Counted from the stretch's first letter, positions 1 through 8,148 are shown. The stretch is 59,014 bases of DNA from Patescibacteria group bacterium (GCA_023473585.1 JAMCYU010000003.1:1-59014); one strand, 5' to 3'. Notes: generated by a model from the sequence alone, not told the origin. Numbers and translations: made by a program.

Positions 1-100
1 ACAATCCATCCTTCTGTTTCTAAAATCCTCAGAGACTATACGTCGGATCCCGACTAGGTCGGGAAAGATATAGTCCAATACCGATTTAATCGGTAATTAG
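1..100 (+). ncRNA. 3' end of a group I intron in 23S rRNA (5' part outside window)
   Basis: The segment holds the two core strings of group I introns: a CAGAGACTATA motif near 30-41 (R element, P7/P3 region) and AAGATATAGTCC near 65-76 (S element). A short P9-like hairpin, CCGATTTAATCGG (81-93), follows, and the segment ends in a G directly before 23S exon sequence AGCGAAG. The exon context matches the conserved 23S region near E. coli 1920-1930, a known intron site in other bacteria. No ORF is visible in the part seen. Confidence 0.8.
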
Positions 101-109
101 AGCGAAGCC

Positions 110-142
<33 letters not shown>

Positions 143-218
143 TAGAACGAGCAAGCGACTGTCTTGAGCCTTTGCCCGGCGAAATTGAAGTGGCTGTGAA
201 GATGCGGCCTACTTGCAC

Positions 219-251
<33 letters not shown>

Positions 252-334
252 ACTTGGCACTGAGGAGATATTTTCAACTGTCGAGTGTAGGAGGGAGCTT
301 GTGCGTAGCACAAGGGAAGCAAGATATGGATATT

Positions 335-385
335 AGTTATTGGGAATTGGTAATAAACTAATTCCTAATTTCTATATCTGATTTC
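335..385 (+). repeat. degenerate-word hairpin inside the 23S L1-stalk region
   Basis: The left arm, starting GATATTAGTTATTGGG, is an imperfect inverted copy of the right arm, ending CCTAATTTCTATATC. The arms consist of slightly varied short words, as in other spacer hairpins in this window. It lies in the variable 23S region corresponding to helices 76-79 and probably extends one of these helices. Confidence 0.55.
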
Positions 386-680
386 TGGTTTCTCTCGCGC
401 TGCGCGCGAGCACTAATGGAACACCTCTCTTTGGGAATATCAATTCTAATCTCCAAGCCACATAAAAATCTGGCGGAGAGACAATGTCTAGCGGGCAGTT
501 TAACTGGGGAGGTTGCCTCCTAAATGGTAACGGAGGCGTACAAAGGTACTCTTAACACGGATGGAAATCGTGTTGGACGCGCAAAGGCGAAAGAGTGCTT
601 GACTGCGAGACGGACATGTCGAGCAGGGACGAAAGTCGGTCTTAGTGATCCTCGGATACCTCGTGGGAGGGTCCGAGCTT

Positions 681-713
<33 letters not shown>

Positions 714-984
714 GATCGCATCCGAGAGTCCATATCGACGATGCGGTTTGGCACCTCGATGTCGGCTCATCCTATCCTGGGGCTGAAGAAGGTCCCAAGG
801 GTCCGGCTGTTCGCCGGTTAAAAGGGTACGCGAGCTGGGTTCAGAACGTCGTAAGACAGTAAAAATTGACCGTTGCTGTCTATAAATCTGGTTAATTGCT
901 GGAAAATCCCGTTAGTATCTTCCAATACCTCAATAAGGTAAAAATTTGAAAGTGGGGATAATCAGCAAGCAAGCTCTTTATTAG

Positions 985-1470
985 GAAATGAGAAAAGAGA
1001 AGTGGGAAGCTGGATGAAGAAGTGAGAAGTGTGATAAGATAAAAATATGGCGATTCAAAGCTTTCTTGACCTTGATGTTTACAAAGAATCATTTCAATTA
1101 AGTGTCGAAATAGACGATCTTTTAAAGAAATTTCCTCCAGAAGAAAAATTTCTTTTAGTAGATCAAATGAAAAGAGCGTCAAGATCAATTCCTGCATTAA
1201 TTGCAGAAGGATATTCAAAGCGAGAATTCCAGAAAGAATTCAAAAAATTCTTAAGAGATGCATTGGCTGAAGCTAACGAAATGATGTGCCATTTAGCTTT
1301 TGCTAAAAGCAGAAAATATATAAATTATGCTTATGCAGATCAATTGATTCGTCGATATGATATTTTAGGTAAAAAATTGACGAATCTTAGAGAAAAGTGG
1401 ATCAATTTCAAGTAATCACATTTCCCATGTCAGTATCCAGTTTCCCATTTCACACCTCACATTTCTAAAA
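985..1470 (+). repeat. long imperfect inverted repeat enclosing the intron ORF
   Basis: About 50 bases before the ORF (985-1042, with AGTGGGAAGCTGGAT and AAGTGTGATAAG) are an imperfect inverted copy of about 50 bases after it (1419-1470, with ATCCAGTTTCCCATTT and TCACATTTC). The transcript could form a long P6 stem that presents the ORF as its loop. This resembles intervening sequences in Leptospira and Coxiella 23S genes, where an IVP ORF sits on a stem. Confidence 0.6.
1047..1415 (+). CDS. four-helix-bundle protein (S23 / 23S rRNA IVP family) inside the group I intron
   Basis: The 122-residue product has hallmarks of the S23/IVP four-helix-bundle family: an early LDVYKESFQLSVEI helix, the RASRSIPALIAEGYSKR motif near residues 45-61 (usual form R(A)xxSIxxNIAEG), then FKKFLRDALAEANEM and a last helix ending with LREKW. 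Family members are encoded in 23S intervening sequences of Leptospira and Coxiella and are free-standing in many CPR genomes; the molecular role is unsettled. Here the ORF replaces the homing endonuclease normally found in a group I intron. No clear Shine-Dalgarno sequence precedes the ATG. Codon use is AT-rich compared with neighbours. Confidence 0.85.
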   Translation: MAIQSFLDLDVYKESFQLSVEIDDLLKKFPPEEKFLLVDQMKRASRSIPALIAEGYSKREFQKEFKKFLRDALAEANEMMCHLAFAKSRKYINYAYADQLIRRYDILGKKLTNLREKWINFK

Positions 1471-2043
1471 GAGAAGCCTCAGAGACTATACGCCAGACCC
1501 TAAGTGAGAAACGAAGGGAAGATATAGTCCGAACTGCATGGCAACATGCAGAATACAACAGAAATGTTGTATCTCCCGATTTAATCGGGATGTAACATGA
1601 TTGTCGGTCTCTATCCGGTGCAAGCGATTAGAACTTGAAGGGATTTCCGCCTAGTACGAGAGGACTGGTGGGAACAGATCCCTGGTATACCAGTTGTAAC
1701 GTCAGTTGCATTGCTGGGTAGCTACATCTGGACGGGATAAGCGCTGAAAGCATATCAAGCGCCAAGCCCACCCTAAGATTAAGTTCTGTTACGGTCCCCC
1801 GAAGATGACGGGGTCGCCGCAAGGCGAACCTCGCCGAAGCCGCAAGGCGGAGGCGGGTTGATAGGTGGCAGGTGTAAGGCCCGTAAGGGTTTTAGCCGAG
1901 CCATACTAATAGACCAACCAAGCAAATTTTTAAATCACCCGTTTGAAACTTTTCTCTTGCCTTAGTAGATTTCTACTGCGGCTCGGGGAGCGTTTCTTAA
2001 CGGGCAAGAGAGACTCTCTTTACCTTTTAAGGTATAATAATTT

Positions 2044-2163
2044 TACCGGTCTTTGAAGCGGAGTGGAACTACTTCTTCCCATACCGAACAGAATCGTAAA
2101 ACACTCCAGCACCGACGATAGTTGTGACGCAAGTTACCGCGAAAATAGGTCGAGGCCGGTATT
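2044..2163 (+). rRNA. 5S ribosomal RNA
   Basis: The conserved loop CCCATACCGAACAGAATCG and the following CACTCCAGCACCGACGATAG are 5S signatures. The 5' end TACCGGTCTT pairs with the 3' end GAGGCCGGTA to form helix I. It lies about 115 bases after the 23S gene, as expected for an rRNA operon. Confidence 0.9.
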
Positions 2164-2277
2164 TTTATGGCTAAAACTCTCCATGAAGTTGACCGCAAAA
2201 AAACGCCCCGCCAATAGGCGTGGCTACTCCCTCCTTTTGTCGGGAGATGGTCGAGGCCGGTATTTTTATGGCTAAAT
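2150..2277 (+). repeat. direct duplication of the 5S 3' end
   Basis: The 5S 3' end and its flank (GGTCGAGGCCGGTA then TTTTTATGGCTAAA) occur at 2150-2175 and again at 2251-2276, about 98 bases apart. Between them lie CTCCC/GGGAG and other short hairpins. The second copy looks like a duplicated 5S 3' half or a relic of a second 5S gene. Confidence 0.7.
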
Positions 2278-2348
2278 TTCCCCCTTGCCTAAAAAGGGAG
2301 AAAAGGCTATAATTTTATTACTTTGCAATGAAAGGATGTGTATGATTT

Positions 2349-3476
2349 TTGGCAAACAAAACACTCAGCACCAGACACTCAACACCAAAAGAATTAAAAA
2401 GTCTTAAGTCTTCAGTCTTAAGTACTAAGTCCTCTAAAGAACCTCAAACCATGGAGGAGCTTTTGAATAACACCGGCTATCAACTTCGTGGTTTTAAGAA
2501 GGGTGATACGGTGACAGGGAAAGTGATTTCGATTAAGCCTTCGGAAATTTTAATTGACATCGGTTATAAAAGTTTAGGGATCATCTCCGAAAGAGAAATT
2601 GATTTAGTCGCCGGTCTTTTTCCCAATCTTAAAGTTGGTGATGAGATTTTGGTCCAAATCGTTTCTCCCGAAACCGACGCCGGTCAGATCGTTTTGTCAA
2701 TTCGCCGGGCCGGTTTGGATAAAAAATGGCAGGAATTACTGGAAAAAAAGGAAAAAGGAGAAGCCGTTGAGGTTTCCAACCTTGAATCGGCCAGGGGAGG
2801 ACTTCTGGTTGACTGGCAGGGAGTCAGGGGATTTTTACCGGCTTCGCAATTAGCCTCCGCTTTAGGCCAAAAATCTTTAGGTGAGAAGATTAGGGTTATT
2901 GTTTTGGATATTGACAAAACAACCAATCGTTTGGTTTTTTCCGAAAAAAGGGCACAGGGAGAAAAAAGGAATCCTGAGGCCTTAGCCAAAATCAAAATTG
3001 CCCAAACTTATAAAGGGACCGTTTCAGGCATCGTCCCTTTCGGGGTTTTTGTCAACGTTGAAGGGGTTGAGGGTTTGGTGCATATTTCCGAAATGGCCTG
3101 GGAAAAAGTCGGCAACCCCAGTGACTACTATAAAATCGGCGATAAAATCAAAGTTCTGGTTATCTCAACAAATACCTTAACCGGACGCCTTAATTTATCA
3201 GTCAAGCAGTTGACTGCCGATCCCTGGCAGGAATTGGTGAAAAAATACAATCCGGAACAGCAAATTACCGGTAAAGTTAAAAAAATCTCCAGTTTCGGCG
3301 TTTTTGTCGAATTGGAAAAGGGGATCGAGGGTCTTATCCATATCTCCAAAATTCCGCCCGAGGTTGAACTTAAGGAAAATGAAAAAATCACCTGTGTCAT
3401 CGAAGGCATTGATTATCAAAAAAGAAAGATTTCCTTAACCTTGGTTTTAAAAGAAAAACCAGTGGGGTACCGGTAG
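2349..3476 (+). CDS. rpsA: 30S ribosomal protein S1
   Basis: The protein carries four S1 RNA-binding (OB-fold) repeats at roughly residues 51-115, 125-195, 221-290 and 305-370, including GTVSGIVPFGVFVNVEGVEG and GKVKKISSFGVFVELEKGIE. This is a short S1 type (E. coli has six repeats). S1 helps mRNA bind the 30S subunit. The start is uncertain. Frame opens at TTG 2349, but the first 34 codons run through degenerate-word repeats, and a family-like start MEELL lies at ATG 2451. The best Shine-Dalgarno (AAAGGA, 2330) points to ATG 2342 in another frame, which closes after 21 codons. Confidence 0.9.
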   Translation: MANKTLSTRHSTPKELKSLKSSVLSTKSSKEPQTMEELLNNTGYQLRGFKKGDTVTGKVISIKPSEILIDIGYKSLGIISEREIDLVAGLFPNLKVGDEILVQIVSPETDAGQIVLSIRRAGLDKKWQELLEKKEKGEAVEVSNLESARGGLLVDWQGVRGFLPASQLASALGQKSLGEKIRVIVLDIDKTTNRLVFSEKRAQGEKRNPEALAKIKIAQTYKGTVSGIVPFGVFVNVEGVEGLVHISEMAWEKVGNPSDYYKIGDKIKVLVISTNTLTGRLNLSVKQLTADPWQELVKKYNPEQQITGKVKKISSFGVFVELEKGIEGLIHISKIPPEVELKENEKITCVIEGIDYQKRKISLTLVLKEKPVGYR

Positions 3477-3481
3477 GTGGC

Positions 3482-3620
3482 GAGGCTGGCGGTAACGAAT
3501 TTTCTCACCTCGCATTGTCCTTGGTAGATTATTGTGCTAGTGCACTAGCACGTAGTTTTACTACAAGAATTGGCAGGAGCGTAAGTGCGGGGTTGTCGAA
3601 AATTGTTACGCGCCATCCTC
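3482..3620 (+). repeat. AGCACG-core palindromic element, copy 1
   Basis: Outer inverted ends GGCGGTAACGAATTTTC and GAAAATTGTTACGCGCC flank a conserved TTGTC, a central CTAGCACGTAG and a GCGTAAG string. It fills the whole spacer between rpsA and radA. Related copies lie at 9876, 10093, 31628, 31778 and 45423. Confidence 0.8.
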
Positions 3621-3627
3621 TCAAAAA

Positions 3628-4929
3628 ATGAAGACTTACTCTAAATTCATCTGTCAGCAGTGCGGGTATGAATCGGCTTCGTGGTTGGGGAAATGTCCCA
3701 ATTGCGGTACCTGGAATTCACTCGTCGAAACCGCCGTTATGGAACCTGCGTCTTCTAAAAGGACTACTTTAAGAGAAGGCAAGATAAACCCGCAAAAACT
3801 TTCCGAAATCAAAAGTCTTTCCCAAAAAAGAATTTTAACCGGTCTTGAGGAATTGGATCGGGTTTTAGGCGGGGGAATTGTCCCCGGGAGTGTTGTTCTT
3901 CTGGCGGGTAATCCCGGTATCGGTAAATCAACTTTGCTTTTACAAATTTGTGCCAAGTTAGGGGGTCTTTATGTTTGCGGCGAAGAGTCCCCGGAGCAAG
4001 TAAAAATCCGCGCCGAGCGCTTAAAAATTAAGACCGATAGTCTTTTACTATTTCCGGAGATTGATGCGGATATAATTTGTACCCAAATACAAGAATTAAA
4101 GCCGTTAATGGTTATTATTGATTCTATTCAAACTTTAGAAACTTCCGACCTAACCGGGGCCAGCGGTTCTGTTGGACAAATCCGAGAGTGCGCAACACGA
4201 TTGACGCGGGTGGCCAAACAATTAGGGGTGCCGATTTTTTTAATCGGTCATGTGACCAAAGAAGGAGCCATTGCCGGACCAATGGTTTTGGAACACTTAG
4301 TGGATACGGTTTTAATTTTGGAAGGCGAAAAATTTTATCCGGGTCGGACTTTACATTCTTTGAAAAACCGTTTTGGCCCAACGGATGAGGTCGGTATTTT
4401 CCAAATCGAGGACGGAGGGATGGTCGAAATTAAAAACCCCTCGGCTTTATTTTTACAGGAAAGAGAAAAAGAGGTTCCCGGTTCGGTCGTTGTCCCTCTT
4501 TTAGAAGGAACAAGACCAATCCTGGTCGAAATTCAGGCCCTCGCGGTGCCGACAAACTTAGCTTTTCCCCGCCGTATCGCCAGTGGTTTTGATCAGGGTC
4601 GTTTAACGATTTTGGCCGCCATTATTAATCGCCGCTTGGGTTTGCCCCTCCAATCATGGGATATTTTTGTCAATATTCCCGGCGGCTTGGTCGTGCACGA
4701 GCCGGCGGCTGATTTAGGCGTGGCCTTGGCGATTATTTCCAGTTTTAAAGGTAAAGCCCTACCTTCAAAAAGTTTTGTTTTTGGTGAAGTCGGGCTTTTG
4801 GGCGAAATAAGAAAAGTCATCGGCGAAGAAAAAAGGGTCAAAGAGGCTAGGCGCTTAGGTTTCACCATACCCATTACCCCCACCAATGTTAAGACACTCG
4901 TCAGTGTCAGTCAAAAAATCCTCCGTTAA
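3628..4929 (+). CDS. radA: DNA repair protein RadA (Sms)
   Basis: The 433-residue protein has the RadA layout: a four-cysteine zinc finger (C9, C12, C23, C26), a RecA-like ATPase with Walker A GNPGIGKST at 94-102, the RadA-specific KNRFG motif near 246-250, and a C-terminal Lon-protease-like domain (GGLVVHEPAADLGVALAI). RadA is a DnaB-like branch-migration helicase that processes recombination intermediates and supports natural transformation, which fits the competence genes at 30-33 kb. Its ATG lies 7 bases after a palindromic element, with no Shine-Dalgarno sequence. Confidence 0.95.
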   Translation: MKTYSKFICQQCGYESASWLGKCPNCGTWNSLVETAVMEPASSKRTTLREGKINPQKLSEIKSLSQKRILTGLEELDRVLGGGIVPGSVVLLAGNPGIGKSTLLLQICAKLGGLYVCGEESPEQVKIRAERLKIKTDSLLLFPEIDADIICTQIQELKPLMVIIDSIQTLETSDLTGASGSVGQIRECATRLTRVAKQLGVPIFLIGHVTKEGAIAGPMVLEHLVDTVLILEGEKFYPGRTLHSLKNRFGPTDEVGIFQIEDGGMVEIKNPSALFLQEREKEVPGSVVVPLLEGTRPILVEIQALAVPTNLAFPRRIASGFDQGRLTILAAIINRRLGLPLQSWDIFVNIPGGLVVHEPAADLGVALAIISSFKGKALPSKSFVFGEVGLLGEIRKVIGEEKRVKEARRLGFTIPITPTNVKTLVSVSQKILR

Positions 4930-5073
4930 AAGAGCCTCTTTTTGACAGGTTTTTCTATCCCCAAATTATCAACAAGGAATTAGTGTATCTTAAAAGATTG
5001 TTACAACGCTCTATAACTATTATCTAAAATTATAGGATATCAACTATTTTAAGTTTAAAATACTATGGGGTCT

Positions 5074-5101
5074 TGACAAAGGTTTTTTGATGTGCTATAG
5101 C
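5074..5101 (+). promoter_or_regulatory. sigma-70-type promoter for the 5.1-5.5 kb unit
   Basis: TTGACA (5074-5079), a 16-base spacer and TATAGC (5096-5101) precede the small ORF at 5121. Confidence 0.6.
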
Positions 5102-5120
5102 TTAAATAAGGCTTTATTTT

Positions 5121-5276
5121 ATGCACAAAATACTTGATAAAATTTTAGGCAGGAACAAGAAAAGAATGAATAAGGTGGGTGCTGATTTTGAAAATGAGGC
5201 GGTTTTAAAAGTCGCCCAGGAACAATTAAGAGAATTGGCACGTAAAGGTTTATCGATTCCGGTTTTTACATTGTGA
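5121..5276 (+). CDS. small hypothetical protein (51 aa)
   Basis: The ATG follows a good promoter by about 20 bases and opens a 51-residue ORF: a basic start (MHKILDKILGRNKKRMNK), an acidic/hydrophobic helix (GADFENEAVLKVAQEQLREL) and a C-terminal GLSIPVFTL. I do not recognise a named family. No signal peptide or membrane segment is visible. A structured RNA segment and a terminator follow, so this is a short independent unit between radA and the divergent gene at 5545. A spurious ORF is possible, but composition and promoter favour a real gene. Confidence 0.5.
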   Translation: MHKILDKILGRNKKRMNKVGADFENEAVLKVAQEQLRELARKGLSIPVFTL

Positions 5277-5290
5277 GGGAACAAAAAAGA

Positions 5291-5376
5291 GCATCACTAC
5301 CGCAAGCCGCACGCCTCGAGTAGTAATGCCCTTTGTGTTGGCAATCGGTCACTAGGCAGAGGTGACCGAATGCCTA
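5291..5376 (+). ncRNA. candidate structured RNA: hairpin plus H-type pseudoknot
   Basis: A 10-bp hairpin with one mismatch (GCATCACTAC with GTAGTAATGC, 5291-5330) is followed by CGGTCAC (5346-5352), TAGGCA (5353-5358), GTGACCG (5362-5368) and TGCCTA (5371-5376). The first and third pair, and the second and fourth pair, giving an H-type pseudoknot with 7-bp and 6-bp stems. I do not recognise it as tmRNA, SRP RNA, RNase P or a known riboswitch. It is in the same predicted transcript as the small ORF. Confidence 0.45.
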
Positions 5377-5484
5377 TGTCTTATGAATTAACATTAAATA
5401 AAAAGTTTGTCAAGTAAAATTCTTGAGGCAAAATCTTAAAATTTAGCGGATAAAAACAACTTTAATTTAGAAGAAATATTTTTA

Positions 5485-5522
5485 GGGAGTAGTGTGTAGG
5501 GCAGGCATACTACTCCCTTTTT
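5485..5522 (+). terminator. rho-independent terminator
   Basis: GGGAGTAGT (5485-5493) pairs perfectly with ACTACTCCC (5509-5517) and is followed by five T. It ends the unit that starts at the 5074 promoter. Confidence 0.85.
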
Positions 5523-5544
5523 AATTCTACTTGGACTTATATCT

Positions 5545-6705
5545 TTAAAAACTTACCCAGCCGAATTTGTTAATCCAGATAACTCCCCAAAGATTAACGA
5601 TGATACCCGAAAGGAGCAGCAGCCAATGATGCCATTTCAAACCACTTCGAGCCACACCCTTAATGGTTAAAAAAAGCAAAAAAGGGTAGAAATCGACGGC
5701 ATAACGATAGCCAAACTGGGTCCACCCCGTACCTCCTCGTAAACCAACTAATAAAAAAATTAAAAAAATTGCCAACCAGGCAAATTTGACAACGGTTTCT
5801 TTAATATTAGCCGTCAAGCTATAAATAAAGGCTGGCGTGGTGATCCAAATAGCTAAACCATACCAGGAGGGCTGCACGAAGGGAAAATAATCCAACCTTT
5901 TGGGCATTTCTAAAAACATGATCCGCAAGTGCTCTAGAAGATAAACAGGGTTGAGCATGCCCTGAGTAAACCAAGGCTCGTTAAGAATTCCCGGGATAAG
6001 ATAGTAACCCTTGTCGTAAAAAACTCCGAACCTGACAAAATTATAAACGGCATTAAAGCCCAGAAAGATGACGATGGGAAAACTGAAAAGAAAGATATTT
6101 TTAAGGGTCAGAATCTTCTCTTTCAATAAGTACAAAAAGAAAGGTATGGCTAAAATTGTATGGATCCTTGAGAGGTAGGCGGCGCCGATGAAAACTCCGA
6201 CTAGCGACAATCTTCTTTGGCCCACCGCTTCTCTGACAGCGGCTAAAAGGAAGAAACAGGCAGTCAGCTGGCCAAGATACCAAACGGAACCGGTAGCGGA
6301 AAGATACCAAATAATTGAGCTAAAACCGGATAGAATGGCTGACCACAAAGCAATTTTTCGGTTATGAGTCACTGTCTGCGCTAAAAGAAAGGTCATAACG
6401 ACAATACCGGCTCCGATTAAATGGGCCAGAATTTGTTGAGGAAAATTTTTACCAAAAAAAGCCACAAAAGGAAGAGCTATGATGGCGGCCATGGGTGGTT
6501 GGATAACATAAAATTTTCCCGGACCAGCGGGCACGAGTTCGCTTAACCAGCTTGGTTGTTCGGTCAGCCAATAGCGTCCCTGCAAAAAGGCATCGGCCAG
6601 TCTCACAAAATAATTATAGGGAGTTGTGCCTCCGGACGTTAACCAATAGATGAAAGCGGAAAGACTAAATAATAAAAATAAACCGAGAGAAGATTTTTTT
6701 CCCAT
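5545..6705 (-). CDS. polytopic membrane protein, glycosyltransferase-like (GT-C type)
   Basis: The 386-residue protein has about ten hydrophobic segments. It begins with a membrane helix (LGLFLLFSLSAFIYWL), followed by an extracytoplasmic loop with aromatic and acidic residues (RLADAFLQGRYWLTE), a layout common to GT-C glycosyltransferases that use lipid-linked sugars. I see no diagnostic motif naming its substrate. It is divergent from the DUF2723 gene at 6748 across a 42-base AT-rich spacer, and the neighbouring genes are also GT-C-like, so a role in cell-surface glycosylation is likely but inferred. Confidence 0.7.
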   Translation of the reverse strand: MGKKSSLGLFLLFSLSAFIYWLTSGGTTPYNYFVRLADAFLQGRYWLTEQPSWLSELVPAGPGKFYVIQPPMAAIIALPFVAFFGKNFPQQILAHLIGAGIVVMTFLLAQTVTHNRKIALWSAILSGFSSIIWYLSATGSVWYLGQLTACFFLLAAVREAVGQRRLSLVGVFIGAAYLSRIHTILAIPFFLYLLKEKILTLKNIFLFSFPIVIFLGFNAVYNFVRFGVFYDKGYYLIPGILNEPWFTQGMLNPVYLLEHLRIMFLEMPKRLDYFPFVQPSWYGLAIWITTPAFIYSLTANIKETVVKFAWLAIFLIFLLVGLRGGTGWTQFGYRYAVDFYPFLLFLTIKGVARSGLKWHHWLLLLSGIIVNLWGVIWINKFGWVSF

Positions 6706-6747
6706 AATTATTTGTAAATATTTCTTATTAATTGTATCATTTTTCTG

Positions 6748-8148
6748 ATGGCTAAGGGAAAACTAACCGTTGGTATGGGTTTTTTGCTTGTTTTTTCAGT
6801 TTTAATGGTTTTCTATTTGAAAACTTTATTACCAACAGTCGGTTTTTGGGACACCGGTGAATTACAAACAATTGCCTCTACTTTTGATATCGGTCATCCG
6901 ACCGGTTACCCGACCTATATCGTCCTTGGTAAAATTTGGTTGACCATTTTTCCTTTTGGCTCAGTCGCTTGGCGCATGAATCTCTTTTCCGCCATCTGTG
7001 TTTCTTTATCCTCTGGCTTTTTATTTTTATTAATAAAAAAGATCACTAAAGATTCGGCCGTCTCTTTCTTGGCGGGGTTAGTTTTCGGCTTGGGCAAACC
7101 AATCTGGGACATGGCGGTAAGAGCGGAAGTCCATAGCCTTCATTTGTTATTGACGACGATGGTGATTTTTCTTTTTTATAAAATAATCGTTGAAAAACAA
7201 GCGGAATTATTATCCGTTGTCTCCTTACTTATTGGTTTATCAATTGGCAACCATATGCTTTCGATTTTTTTTCTGCCTCTTTTGGGCTTGACGTTTCTTC
7301 TAAAAATTAAATCGCTTAACCTTAAATTATTAATTAATTCGTTGCTTTTATTTTTGCTGGGGCTTTCGGTTTATCTTTTATTACCGATCCTGTCTTTAGT
7401 TAAGGAGCCGTTAGTCATTAATTATAAAATTGACAATTTGACTAATTTTTACCGTCACGTTTTCGGCAGCGATTTTTCCGGGTTCATGCACGCATGGACG
7501 AAGAACAGTTTTAAGGAGACAATGCTTTATTATTATTCGAGCCTTGGGACCTTCTTGCCCTCGTTTTTTTTGATACCGGCAGCCATCGGCTTCTTCTTTG
7601 GATTAAAAAAACTTTCTCAATTTACAATTCTGACTCTTATTTTATTCCTTTCGACCCTCTACTTTAGCCTTCATTATCAGAACGCGATTTTGGAACGTTA
7701 TTTTATCTCTTCTTTTTTAATCATTATCATCTGGGGTTTTAGTAGTTTTTCCTTTATTAACCAGACAATCGGTCGTCTTTCTTTCTTAATTTTATTTTTA
7801 CTGATTTTTATGTTGTTTGGGGAGATAAAAACCAATTATCCTTTAGTTGACCAAAGCCAAAACTACCAGGCGCTAATTTATGCCGAAAACACCCTAAAGA
7901 TTGTTCCCAAAGATAGCGTTATTTTTGCGTGGTGGAGTTATTCCACACCGCTTTGGTATTTAACTAAAGTTGAAAAAATAAGAAACGACGTGACCATCAT
8001 TAATGATGGGCCGGAGAAGTGGCTGGAATTGGCTAAAAAATTTAATGGAATCAGGCCGGTTTATTTTATCGAAAAAATACCCCTTCAAGATCAAGATTAT
8101 GAACTTGAAGCGGCGAAGACAATCTTTCGGCTTAAAAAGAAAAATTAA
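6748..8148 (+). CDS. DUF2723-family membrane protein (predicted protein O-mannosyltransferase-like)
   Basis: The N-terminal segment with LPTVGFWDTGELQTIAS and GHPTGYPTY matches the DUF2723 family, GT-C-fold proteins with an acidic residue in the first extracytoplasmic loop. About ten to eleven membrane segments are visible across 466 residues, followed by a soluble tail of about 90 residues from near 375. By family analogy it transfers a sugar from a lipid carrier to protein or glycan outside the membrane. It is followed by another GT-C gene at 8208. Confidence 0.75.
   Translation: MAKGKLTVGMGFLLVFSVLMVFYLKTLLPTVGFWDTGELQTIASTFDIGHPTGYPTYIVLGKIWLTIFPFGSVAWRMNLFSAICVSLSSGFLFLLIKKITKDSAVSFLAGLVFGLGKPIWDMAVRAEVHSLHLLLTTMVIFLFYKIIVEKQAELLSVVSLLIGLSIGNHMLSIFFLPLLGLTFLLKIKSLNLKLLINSLLLFLLGLSVYLLLPILSLVKEPLVINYKIDNLTNFYRHVFGSDFSGFMHAWTKNSFKETMLYYYSSLGTFLPSFFLIPAAIGFFFGLKKLSQFTILTLILFLSTLYFSLHYQNAILERYFISSFLIIIIWGFSSFSFINQTIGRLSFLILFLLIFMLFGEIKTNYPLVDQSQNYQALIYAENTLKIVPKDSVIFAWWSYSTPLWYLTKVEKIRNDVTIINDGPEKWLELAKKFNGIRPVYFIEKIPLQDQDYELEAAKTIFRLKKKN

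Larger units (their letters stand above)
861..1603 (+). ncRNA. group I intron in 23S domain V carrying an S23-type ORF
   Basis: Core elements appear in order. The 5' exon end GACAGT (855-860) pairs with the internal guide GCTGTC (875-880), giving P1 with the expected U-G pair at the splice site. P is AATTGCTGGAAA (894-905) and Q is AATCAGCAAGC (960-970); TTGCTG/CAGCAA form P4. R is CTCAGAGACTATA (1478-1490) and S is AAGATATAGTCC (1519-1530). P9 hairpins follow (CTGCAT/ATGCAG, ATACAAC/GTTGTAT, CCCGATT/AATCGGG), and the terminal G is at 1603. Exons rejoin as ACAGT-TCGGTC, as in other 23S genes. The ORF lies between Q and R, so in a P6 extension. Splicing itself is inferred. Confidence 0.85.

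Noticed and set aside
2063-2275. 70-codon plus-strand ORF over the 5S region
   Set aside because: It overlaps the 5S rRNA gene and its duplicated end and has no protein-like composition.
5485-5522. Terminator for the minus-strand gene ending at 5545
   Set aside because: The T-run is only on the plus strand; on the minus strand the stem is followed by A residues.
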